Shown here: positions 33,734 through 45,030 of the stretch, piece by piece
How positions within the stretch are numbered: position 1 is the first letter of the stretch
Layout of the letters: every line of letters starts with the position of its first letter
Origin: Rhexocercosporidium sp. MPI-PUGE-AT-0058
Taxonomy: Eukaryota > Ascomycota > Leotiomycetes > Helotiales
DNA length: 64,000 nucleotides
Assembly: GCA_020746875.1 (NCBI GenBank)
Contig: JAGTJL010000002.1
Span: 2,914,001-2,978,000 of the forward strand
Reading direction: 5' to 3'
Translations under genes and position numbers: made by a program
Notes under the pieces: generated by a model
What the model was told of the DNA's origin: nothing
Databases searched by the model: none
What the model saw: the letters and a program-made list of their open reading frames with translations, nothing else

Positions 33734-36390
33734 CTATCTATGCGCATTCCCATTAACAAACGGACTCGGCCCCCTTTCCTCATGCACCTCTCCCATCATG
33801 CAATCATCCCCGCTCTCTTCTATGCCCCTCCCCCGTCCAACCTCATCTAACTCCCTCATCCTCTCCCTCTCCTCCTCATTGTCTCTTTCCAGCCTCTCCA
33901 TATCCCTCCTCTCTCTCGCATCGCCTCCAGCCAAGCCATCGACAAACAAATAAACACCCATCGACATCCTAGCGAGCATTTTCCACAATACTTCAAAGGT
34001 TCGAGCAGACCAAGTATTAGAAAAGCCGTTGGGCGTTTGGCGCCCAACTTCCCATTGCTCAAGTGTTTTCACGCCCCCATCCGGCCCGTGTTCTTGCCCC
34101 GGGATCCAGCGGATGGTGGTTATGAGGCCGAGGAGCATGAAGATGGAGAAACTGAGCTGATTATTAGTATCTTGTAAATGGCGAAGGCAGGGAATGTTCG
34201 TGGAGACTTACATGAGTAAGGAGTAAGGAAGCCATTTGTCGATACGCTTGTAGTTCACACCATTCCCATAATTTATATATGCCAGGAACAGTTGGGCCAC
34301 TACTGAACCCAACTTTCCGAATGCAGCCGAGATGCCATGACAGAGACCACGGTAGCGGGTTGGGAAGAGTTCTGCTGGCATCTAAAATCGAGGGTTAGTT
34401 TCGATATCACGTGATAAAAAGGGGATGGACGAACTATATATGTTGTGGTGTTTGGACCTTCAAATGCTGGTTAGCATCATAATGGCACATGAGTTGAATA
34501 GATGCATAGGAGAGACCTACCAAAGTTGAAGAAGATCTGGCACAAAATATACAGCACAATAGTAGCAGCCGAACCTCCATGATCGTGGAGGTGGGAAAAT
34601 GAGCCTCCAATAACAACGAACAAGATGAAAAGCCAGAAAAAGCCTATCATCTGAATGTTCCGTCTCCCAAGTCTGTCGATAGCTACGAAAGTGATCGCGC
34701 AGCCAATCAGAGCCCCAAGCGAAACAACGACGAGACTTTGCCAGACGTCGTGAATCAGGAGCGTGTAGATCCCGCTTGGTGGAGCCGTTTTCCCATACCA
34801 GATGGCAGATAGAATATTGGGGGAATTCATACCGAGACCATAGAAGGGGAGATCAAGATAGAACCAACACAAGGAGGTAGCCATCAGCGTGCGGAGATTT
34901 CCGTCGTGCCAGAAGTACTGTTTGAAATCTTTCCAACTTGGTGGAGGTGGTGCGACATTCTGGCTTGGCTGCTCCAGATGTTGACTGAATGGGTCGTGTC
35001 CTCCAAAGGTAGATATAGCAGCGCCATTGCCATGCTGTGTTGAGGAAAGGTTATGGATGAATTGCCCATTTTCACTCGCTCCTGATGGTCGAGGTAGCGA
35101 AAATACATGGACGGTCTCCTGTAGGTGATCTTTGTCAACCGTATCTTCTGCGGGTAGTTCAACGCGGTTGATGCTATGAGGAGATGGCGAGCGGCTTGCT
35201 TGACCGGATTCATCGCTCATTGCTCCTGACACGGCACCGGACGAAGTTCGTCGTTGGGTTACAATATGTTCTGGCATCATGTTGACGGATGTGGAAGTAG
35301 CTCCAGCAGGCTCAGCTTGCATGAGGAGATATCGATGCAGTTCGGAAGCTGCCTTTTTACTGTCTTGTCCGACATCTGCGGTGTATCGTGGCGATTCAAT
35401 GATCGTGAGACGAAACCACAGTGCAATGACCGCGGGAATGATTCCGACGCCAATGATCCAGCGCCAAACGGAGTCAAGTGTTCGCTTACATTCTTCGTTG
35501 CATTGTTGGTCACTGAACTCTGTGTGGGCCGTTGAGTCTGAAGGGATCCCGTTACGTTGTCGAACTATGGCGATCAGAGATACCAGAGTAGCGGCGAGCT
35601 GGCCGAGGGGTTGGCAGGCAAATACCAAGGTCAACATTTTACCTCGCAGGTGAGTAGGGGCGAACCTAGGTATCATTAGCTTGAATATATCAAGAACAGC
35701 TAGGAATATACGGACTCTGAACAAATGACTGCACTCAAAGGATAACTAAAACACGTCAGTTCTAAGCATAAAAGGGTCGATAAGAGGATAGAACTCGGCA
35801 GGGCCAAGGTCGGAAAATTCATATACTTACTCGGCACCAATCCCTATCCCGAGCACGAATCTCCAAACCAGAAGCAAAACAATAATGGACATAGAACCAT
35901 AAGCTCCTGTCGACGACATCACAACACCAAGAGTTGCACCGATAGTGATGATCAACTCCAAACCGTACATCTTCCGTCTTCCCCAGATATCAGCAGCAAG
36001 TCCGAAGCCAATCTGGCCTAGAATGGAACCCCCGAGCGTGACGACGCCCACAGCAATTCCATAATTATGTGGCATCTTCCCGTCATAATAGATGATATCA
36101 ATCATGGGCATGACCATGTTGATAGCGAAAATTGAGTAGGCGTCGGTAAAGAACCCAACACCTGCGACGATCACTACCCATGACCATTCTGAGAACTCTG
36201 CACCTTCAAGCCGTCCTAGAATATAGGATCTTCGATCAGATTCCTGTCAATTGATTAGGATCGATTGATGTGAAAAGAGGGGGCGGGAGAGGTGAGAAGA
36301 GAAGCGAATATATACGCTGATATGCTCGAAGTCATCGTTCGCGTAAGGGTTGAGGAAGAGCTTGAGCCATCTGAAGCCCCAGAGAACCAT
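33734..36390 (-). CDS. MFS phosphate-type transporter (PHS family, Pho84/Git1-like)
   Basis: A plasma-membrane proton-coupled transporter of inorganic phosphate or glycerophosphodiesters. Seven exons (36316-36390, 35831-36243, 35716-35745, 34521-35665, 34435-34457, 34212-34381, 33734-34151) join in phase to 757 aa. Seen: the N-terminal GVGFFTDAYSIFAINM, the loop-2/3 signature GFGLAADIWGRRKMYG, SEFAPTHLRGKM, a large Ser/Pro-rich central loop (about 260-380), the second-half motif AIDRLGRRNIQMIGFF, FFNFGPNTTTYI, PAELFPTRYRG, and a charged C-terminal tail. One exon is only 23 nt (GPNTTTYI) and another 30 nt (YPLSAVICS). The 757-aa length exceeds typical Pho84-like proteins because of the loop and tail. 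Phosphate versus glycerophosphoinositol specificity cannot be told. Confidence 0.88.
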
Positions 36391-38103
36391 AATTGGAGGC
36401 AGCTATTGCCGTGATAGCGCCACGATCAACGGTAGGCGGTAGATTCTCGGGGAGAATGGGTTTAGTCGAGGTCCATGAGAAATTCCCGGCTACGAAGATG
36501 AATATTGATCGACGGTTCGACAGGAAGACGAGAATGTTATGTCGGCCAAAGGAACTGATATTGTAGAATGATCCAAGTACACCAGAGAGCAGGGGAATGA
36601 AGTTCAGATGAACAGGAGTCAGATTTGAGGCTCAGGTTCAGGCTTCCTACAAGACTGAAAACGGGCTTGGGCGATGTGGCGTCTGTAGCCCCCTGGCGCA
36701 GCCATTCCGTACTCCATCACGACTCACGATGAGACGGGCCCGTTCTGCATCGAGACGACGCGAATGGACGACATTGGTGACTATGAGATATATAATTGCC
36801 TTGGCCTCCGATTAAAGGCTAGGCTGTCTGTCTTGTGTAGGATGACCTCTGCCGCTTCTGCTTCTGATTCAGCTCCTCCTCCTGCTCGAATGCCTCCAAG
36901 GACGAGGGAATTGTGCGAGCCAGGTCTGAGAGCGACAGCCTCGTTTCTGACATTCAACACGGCATCGCATCAGGATACGGAAGTGAAGTTACAGCACCTA
37001 ATCAGCTTAGACTCAGCTAGTGGGATTGGCAGCCGTCAGATGGAAGAAAAGACGGAGAGAAATTCCCAATTAAGATTATATATATGGAGTAATCTGGGAT
37101 GTTCGTCTAATTCCTGAGGGAGAGGGCATTCAAAATAGCCGACCCTGTGCTGCCCCCTCATTGGACACATCGCCAACACGTGGGGATTTAAGGGCAAGCG
37201 ATTCGCTTGTTTTGACGACGAGGACCCGAGCCGAGCGAGCATCCAGCAGCATAATTATCCATCCATCCATCCATCCAACTTTCCCAAATATTGACAAAGT
37301 CTTGAGTCTTGACCCTGCACCTGCACCTGCACCTGAGTGCTTCAGCCTCCACCTCTTCTTGCATCGGGCGAACCATGTGTCAACTGCAATGCTCGGTGAC
37401 TGGAGGAGATACTGCAAGGTGGAGGCATCTTGGGAAGCTCAAGGTCAAGTCAAGTCAGGTCAGGTCAGATCATCCGGGGGAAGATCCAAGTGCCCCGGGA
37501 TTGGCTCATCGAGTTCGTACAGTACTGGGAGCACAGCCGCTCTGTTTCCTCCCCTGAGCTCCCCCCTCCCTCCTCCTTCCCTTGCTGAGCTCAAGACAGA
37601 CAGAAGTCCGTCCCTCGATCTCCCAAGGGTTAGGCCCGTCAGGCTAAGGACCCGGTCATCAGCAGCCCTGGGACACAGGACACGGGAGACGAAGATTGCT
37701 TTACTAGGTCAAGGGGGCGAGAGCACTCACTACGGAGTACAGTAGAGCTCAGGCCAAGAGCTGCACCATTGCGTCGGTTGCCTGCCGTTTTGTCTGTCAT
37801 AATTACTCCAGTATTTGTCTTCCAAAAACCTATCTTACACGCGACACTCGTCAGTCCAATTTTCTTTTGAGGACATCCTTGGACACGCGAGTAATCTTGC
37901 ATCGGCAGCAGTCGTACATCCAGGTGCTTCAAGCCTCCATGGTAGCGGTCTGCCCTCCCCCCCCCCCCCCCTCTCACGAGGATTTGCCAGTGCCTTCAAG
38001 GGACCTCCTGGAACCCGAAGCTTTGACTTATTCTCTCTCAACCCCCGCACCCGTTCTAATATATGTTAACTATCAGCTATTTGATTGTGTTGTGCTCTTC
38101 ATT
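36391..38103. other. Divergent promoter region with simple repeats
   Basis: About 1.7 kb without a supportable gene. It holds CCAT repeats (37257-37276), a triple CTGCAC-type repeat (37315-37334), GTCAA/GTCAG repeats (37445-37470) and a 15-base C run (37957-37971). A candidate NUC-1/Pho4 site lies at 37177. Confidence 0.5.
37177..37184 (+). promoter_or_regulatory. Candidate NUC-1/Pho4 binding site
   Basis: CACGTGGG matches the high-affinity Pho4-type E-box (CACGTGGG/T) used for phosphate-starvation genes. It lies about 790 bp upstream of the transporter start, in the divergent intergenic region. This is a single short match, so it is an inference. Confidence 0.3.
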
Positions 38104-40556
38104 ATGTCATTTGGGTGGTCTGCTGGGGATGTCATTGCTGGCCTGAAGGCTGTCTGGGATATCTGGGAAGCGGTTTCCGATGGTCCTCTAAATGCTCGAT
38201 TCGAAGCTACACAGTTCTTCGACGAATTCATTCACGTCACTAGTCGATTATCGGAATGGGAAGCGCGGAGAGTGTCGTGTGCGAAGGACGATCGTCTGCA
38301 GCGATCACACCAGGAACTTCGAGACCAATGCACAGAGTTTATCAAGAAACACATGGCGATCATTCAACGAGCCAACCCTAACACCAAAGCGATTCGATCT
38401 CGTCGCTCAACATGGATACAAATGGCGCCATTTACTCAGATTCAAGTTATTGCTCTCTACCAGCAAGTTCAGTGGCCATCCGAGCGTAAAGTGGTGACTC
38501 GACTACGAGAGAAGTTGCAGTTCTTTCTGGAGATAGCTGCCCTGGATGTTGGCCTGGATACAAATACTATTGTTCGCGACATCAGGTAATCTGATAACTT
38601 TTAATTACCGTTGGGCTCTCTAACAGACTCATAGGGCAACTCATTCATCTCACGCAGACTTGGTAGCCACCAATCTTCGTCTGGTCTCCTCCCACCTTGA
38701 CCTGGTTTCTCGAGTGACACTTAATTTGAAATTAATCACATATCCACTAGAGCAAGGAAATCAGGTAAGGGAAATCGACTATCCCATTCTTCGACAGTTC
38801 GAACAGGCACTTCACCCACCTCAACCTATTCGAGCGATCGAGAACCGCGGCCATGCAGTCGAGCTACCTTGGCAAAACCAACCGCGCCTACAGGAGAACG
38901 AATATGCGGCAATCATACCACCCAACACAGGGAGTGGAGTCGAAGGAGCTTTCCATCAGAACGAGATTCGTGGTCTGATATCACAAAGACTTGACAACCT
39001 ATCGATGAGAGTGAAGCGGGTCGAAATCTTGGATTCGATATCAGAACTTGGATCCTCAGAAAGTTCCGATCCGTCTGTAGATCAGCTGCTGAGAAGGTTA
39101 CAAGATATGAGAGAGCAGATCGCAGAGGCTGTTGGTGTTTTAAACCATTCGAATCAAAAAGAAATGACGGTTATGACAACCGAACCTCGAACTGCACTCC
39201 AACACGAGCTTGAAGCATGGAACAAGCTGGAAGAAAGAATCGAGCGGGAGAGACTGCATCCTGCTGTTGGTATCATCCAATCACCACTGACGCCTTCACG
39301 ACCAATCTCGATCCCTTCCCCGAGGTCTTCAGGCTCTCTGTCACCAATGACCTCTCCTTTTGATGGATGGTCCGGATCAACCTACGGCAGCCCAGACCGG
39401 AACAGAAGTTCCCTATCATCTTCACCAAGTCAGCCAAGACCGCTTTCTCACAGCAGGACACATTCAACCTCCTCGACTTCTCGACGTCAGTCTTTCGACC
39501 TAGAACGCCTGCTTCCGGTCCAATTATCGTACCTCAATTACCAAATCAATGCCGTCATCCAGACGGTCACAAGATTCGATAGTGGCGATGTGGAAACAAT
39601 ATCCATTACGAGCATGGATGGCATGATGAAATTAAAGCACTCTATTAACCTCAGTACACCTGCTTCTGTCGAGACCTCCATGAAACCATTTCTAGACAAC
39701 AGTCACATCGACAAGACACACAAGTTACGAGTTCAATTCCAAGGCTCGCATACCTTGAAGATTATGAAGCAAAATGAGAAGCCAGCAATATTTCCATTTC
39801 CGCCTATCTACAAATTCCTCAACAATGAAGGTGATGCTCGTTTCATGAATTTGAGTTTAACAAGATTCGGACTAATTTTTGTCTACAGATTATCTCGACT
39901 TTCAAAACCTGCTTCTAAGCAAGAGAGTGGTCTACTGTGCTGATGTACAATACATCAAATCAACGGACAAAGATATTCAATGCCGTCTTGGAACCATCCG
40001 GATCCTACTCGACGAGTACTCACGAACAAGACATATCTTCTACTTCAGACACACCCCAGACCAGAAACATAGCTTTGTGGAATGGCCAAGTACGTTCCTC
40101 GCCTCTCTGGCCACCCTATAGTCACTAGCTAATGAACTCTCGCAGCAAACCTCTTCAAGACTCCCAAGCCCCTTTCTCGAAAAGCCAAATCCCTCACCCT
40201 CGAAAGCACGGACGGCAAAGCGCTTTTCCTTGCCAAAAGCCTCTCTCGACGGAGTACACAAGGCAGCGTCGCCACGATCGCGAGTTTCGAGTCGAGTGCT
40301 GGACCGGCATTCGGGCGCATTGATCAGCGGGCTGACAGTGGGAAACCTGTTCGAGGTCTTGTGGTGGAGTTTTGCGAGGCTGATGGTATGCGTGAATGTT
40401 CTTTATATCTTGAATTTGAGTCCGCAGTGATTCGGAGGAAAGTGCTGATGATGATTAGATTGTCTTGGCTTCTGGACGGAGTTCACGAAGAAGGAAGTTG
40501 ACTTCTCGGAGGTGGGACTTGGTCTGCCAGCTCTTCCTGTGGAGCTACCTGCTTGA
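38104..40556 (+). CDS. Uncharacterised fungal protein with STAND-type N-terminus
   Basis: I do not recognise a characterised family. Five exons (38104-38585, 38635-39830, 39889-40089, 40146-40385, 40459-40556) join in phase to 738 aa. The N-terminus MSFGWSAGDVIAGLKAVWDI and the following helical stretch (about 1-230) resemble the helical domain found at the N-terminus of many fungal STAND and related proteins, but no NTPase motif follows. Residues about 390-470 form a Ser/Pro-rich low-complexity linker. The C-terminal part (about 470-738) has mixed beta-like segments (LSYLNYQINAVIQTVTRF, RVVYCADVQYIKS) of unknown fold. A CAG-GTAAGG at 38763 looks like a donor, but the frame continues through it. 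An adaptor or signalling role is only a guess. Confidence 0.8.
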
Positions 40557-41957
40557 AAGGGCGATCATATGAGGAGACGAGGATCCCACATCAAACTCGA
40601 CGTCACGGACACGGGCATACCGGCCGCTTCGATTGGAAGAGATCTTATTGGGCGAGGAAGCTTGAGGCCTTACCAGTGCTCCACGCATTCGAGTTATGGC
40701 TTTTGATTCAGATCCTTCCAATACGGTCTTCTGCTTTGCCAGATTCCGGCAAAATGCGCAAAAGCAGGACAGAGGCTAGAGATGCCTCAAGATAGAAAAA
40801 TATGGGACCTCAGGGCTCATACGAATACTCTCAGTTGCCGCAGCGCTGCTACCCAGCCTCTGCTAGCCTCGTATCAATCCAAAATTCCAAATCAAGTCAC
40901 AGAACTCAGCAAACCAGACCCGATCCGCTACTACTTCGTGCCACCCCAAGGACACCTCGCAAAACCTCGCGAACAAAAAACCTCTGAATATCTAAATTGT
41001 TTGAACTCTAGTATCGAGACATGGAAGCTATATTATCGGTGGATGGCGATCAGGACATGCACCAGGCGCTTAGGCGAGGAAAATATGTACAACACACAAT
41101 GTATGAACACAGACGCAACTTCAAAAAATCCAAGAGGTCGAGACAACGAAATTAATCACGGCGACTGAGGACGAACAGTCACCTGGATATTACTATGACG
41201 GTAATAATATACAGAATAATAAATAATGAAAAAAGCACACGCAGTACCCAGAACTATCATCGAAATCCCTGGTCATCATTGTGAGATGCTCGCTCGCTTG
41301 ACGTCGCCCCTCCAATCGCAATGACCGCGGAGCTTAGAGATGTAATTATAGACGAAGACGAATATAATGGAAGCAAAAGATCAACATTAGATCATCGCAG
41401 ATAGCTCGCTCGCTTGTGGGGGGTTTCCACGAGTCGGCAGGAGAAGGAATTCCCTTGTTGATATCCGGGCCCACGTGATAATACCCCTTTTCTCTCGCTT
41501 GCAACATCAGACAAGTCTGCAGTCGGAAAGTCGTTGTCCACAACATGTCAACATGCAGTCACGATCACACACTACCCGAATCAAGCTCTCCTTTCCTCTT
41601 TCAAACTCGGCATGATTAGTAGCAATAGCTGCTCATGATGCACTGCAGAATCGCAAGTTAATGCAGTCTACAGGAAATCAAATCAAGGGAATCCACGCCC
41701 AGATGTTAACGTCCAAACTCCACCATGACAAAGGAACAGTAACCACCAAAGAATGATACAGAAATGCAGGATCAAAGCCTCTCACATCCTATAATATTTC
41801 GCCCCGGTAAACGCAAGCTTGAGCATGTAATGTAGTCCAGCGCATCCATCCCCAGCGTTTGAATTGATGAGGTAACAAGATCTAAACTTCGCTGTCGTCG
41901 TAGTAAGGATCATGGATATCCTCATCAGAATCAACCATCGATGTACGCCTGGTCGCC
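40557..41957. other. Convergent intergenic region
   Basis: About 1.4 kb between the 738-aa gene (+) and the RING gene (-). Frames present are motif-free. An AT-rich stretch near 41190-41235 may include a terminator. Confidence 0.5.
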
Positions 41958-44900
41958 TTACGGAGAATTATTGTCGTCGTCACTATCAGCATCAGCACCG
42001 TTGCTTACTCCAGGACCAGCAGGACCAACTCCATTATCACCATCACTACCATCACCTCCATCTACTCCTGGCGACGCAGGCGGAAGCGGCTCCGGATTAA
42101 CCGTAACAAGCTTCGGGATAACCACCGGCGGAATACCATCCGGATTCGGATCCTCGGGATCAATATCCTTAATACCCGTCTCCGCCTGCTCAACTGCAAG
42201 TCTGCGCCTCCTATTCAGCGCCCGCCGATACTCCCTTACGACCGCCATCTCGACGTACGCCGTGCGCTCGATGCCGTACATCCCCGTGTACTGGCCCTGT
42301 GGATTGTCGGGATCGTATTCGAAGTCCATGGTTGGATAGCCGCGTTTGGCAGGTCTGTAGTATTGGGATGTGAGGCGGACGCTTTCTTCGATGCGGTGGT
42401 ATTCTTCTGAGATATCGGGGTGCGGGATTGAGTCTGCGTTGAAGGGGTCGCCTTCGACCCATTGGCGGCCCATGCGCTCTTCGTATTCCCAGACGTCGCT
42501 GACTTCGGCGGTGATGGATGCGGTTTCTTTGAGGCGCCAGTTGCTTTGTCGACACTGGGGGTGAGGTTGGTGGGAAGTTTGAGGGGGAGGGGGGAGTGAT
42601 TTTATGTTGACTTACTAGAGGGCAGTTGTAATGTTGATTGTCAGGTAACTGTTCAATACTCTTGATTAGTAAAATGTAATTATGTCGAGCATGCTGTGTT
42701 TTGCTTCGCTTAAAGCCAGCCGAGCGAGTAAAAGCATCTCTGGGACGGGAATACATACATCCCAATTAGTCCTCAGACAGCTATAGTGAAAGAAATGATT
42801 GCAGTGTGTCTGCATGATTATCTTCCTCGAAAGCACGTCGTACTCGTCACCACAGAGAGCGCAGCCGGCATCCCAATCGTCTTGGGTCATCCGTCCAGGA
42901 ATGGAGTCGTTGACTACTGGTATGGCAGTGCTGGCGAGAGGGTGAATCGGGAAGAGGTTCGAGTAAACATTGGCCTCGTTAGAAGGATTGAAATCCTTGT
43001 TGTAATGAATGGTTCTTGGGATTACCTGTGGTTTGGCTAGATGTAGTGCCTCGAGGTGGTTCTGGAAATGTATGATATCGTTTAGAAAGGTACGTCGCCT
43101 TGGATCGGCACTTTTGGGGCCATAGTCACCATTCTCGGAGGTGTTGTATGGGCAGTAGAGTTGTTTCCTAGAGAAATTCAGCACGTCGTCGGTAAATTTG
43201 GAAGGGTGGAATATCACTCACCAAGGTCGTTTGCGATTCCAATCTTTCAAGAGGAGTAGATTGCGACGAAACTGGTTGACTTGAGATATTTTGTCGATGT
43301 ATTTTTGCGGCTTCTGAAATAGTTCCTGTTTGGCTTTTGGCAAGGGGGGATATTTCGGTTTCCGAAGGCTGGCTGGGACATATCCGTCTCCTTTTATGGC
43401 ATGTTAACGATGTTCACTCTGAATCCCGACCTGACAGAAAGAGGTTGGAGGTCATTGCCCTGAGGCACTTCCACCAGGATCTCGAGAAAATGGAATTGGA
43501 CGGGAGGAAACTTACCTTCAACTCTCAATTCATCCATAATAACGTACTCTTCATCGGAAATAACAACCAACTTGTTTGTTAAAACGTCCTCTACATGTTC
43601 TATTCCCATGCGCCTGGTGAAATCCTCGTTCAGGTCTTGAAGGTCTGACCATAGGTACCATCGTCCTAGGACTGGCTGTAGGTTCTATACGTTTGTTAGG
43701 ATATCAAGGAGGTACGGCTTGAAAAGTAATTATTTTACCATTTCCACGATTGCACTTATTCTAGCCGGGGCAGTATTGAACGAGACCGTGTCCTCTGTAG
43801 AATAAAATCCTGTCCGTGTTTCGAATTGAACACCATCGGCAATGCCTTTGATGGCCCGCATAAGTTGTTGATACATGAAATTGATGTCAGCAAACGATGG
43901 GAGATTCTGCTGTGCTACTTCCGGATCATTTGGAACTTTATCCAACTCCAGAGAGAGATAAGCCATGGATATTTTGAGGATTTTCTCGAGCATCCTCTCC
44001 CCCACGTTGTCCTTTCCTACATAAAGACTGCGCTGGTGGAGAAGGCGGATGTAGCATCTGTGCAGGATCCACGTAGCCGCGAGAAAATGATTCGAGCCTT
44101 CAAAGTTCGACGCATCTGACAATGGTGCTTCACTGACAGCAAGATTCCTGCCATCTGCGAATCTTCTGAGAACGCGAAGCCTTTGAAGCAGGGTGTAAGA
44201 TCTAGCGATGAGCACCCCTGTCATGAGAGAACATCTTTAGCTCGTTGAAGTGCTGTCGAATGAACTGGGGACACTGGGTTGAACAGAGCACTCACAGTAC
44301 GTATCGTCATCATCATTTTCCGCTCTTTTCTTTTCATTCGCATCCTTATCAATTCTCTCAATTGTGGTGTCTCTGGGACGATATCCTGTCACAACAATCA
44401 GAATCTACGCCTTTCGTCAAGCCATTTCCCAGTACAACGTACATCTTTCCAGCCTCTCAAAACTCGGGGGCTGAAAAACTCGCCACTATTCACAAGTTGA
44501 TCTATACGAATGTGGTCCTCAGAATCTAGGTAAGTGCAGGCATACTGCTTCAGCCATTCCAATGTGTGCTCTTGCGTGGGTTGTAATCCGTTCGCAAGGG
44601 CTAAAGCGGCGTTGATTTTTGGGTGACCGAAAGGATCATCATCAGTTGGAGGGTCGCCATCTTCGTGGGTCCAGGGCTTCTTCAGCATCTCAATGTCATG
44701 CAGTATCTCAGCTTTGTACAGATTAGTCAATTTCCTCGCCCGAGCACTGGCGTAGTCCTGCTGCATTTGACGCCATTCATCCTGGTGAATAATTAGAACT
44801 GGTCAGTGATAGGTCCTTTGTATTGGACGGTCTTGCTCGGAACTCACTTGGGTTCTACGACCGTCGGGCACGAAATTCATAAATCCGTGAGGGTTTGCAG

Positions 44901-45030
44901 GGTTGCCTAGATCACCCCCTCCTCCTCTTCCTCTTCCTCTCCCTCTTCCACCACTACTACCTCCCCTTCCTCCACGAGTACCTCCTCTGCCTCGTTCTCG
45001 TCCACCCCTTCCTCGCGGTGGCACGTTCAT
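41958..45030 (-). CDS. RGG-box RING-finger protein, putative E3 ubiquitin ligase
   Basis: Nine exons (44848-45030, 44439-44781, 44296-44385, 43739-44217, 43516-43684, 43222-43390, 42759-43167, 42616-42648, 41958-42554) join in phase to 823 aa. Seen: an N-terminal Arg/Gly-rich RGG tract (about 5-40), long helical middle regions, and a RING-type zinc site: CALCGDEYD, then THCNHFFHYSC, then NCPLCRQSNW, after about residue 575. The RING is split over three exons, one only 33 nt. The C-terminus is Asp/Gly/Pro-rich. The RING suggests E2 binding and ubiquitin transfer; RGG tracts often bind RNA. The donor of intron 2 is uncertain: GTTGTA at 44438 is used because the neighbouring GTACGT is out of phase. 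Confidence 0.8.

Noticed and set aside
34406..34417. ATCACGTGAT as a Pho4 site for the transporter
   Set aside because: It lies within an intron near the 3' end of the gene; the upstream CACGTGGG is more plausible.
37867..38103. Extension of the 738-aa protein to an upstream in-frame ATG
   Set aside because: The extension crosses a poly-C run and promoter-like sequence, while MSFGWSAGD is the recognisable family start.
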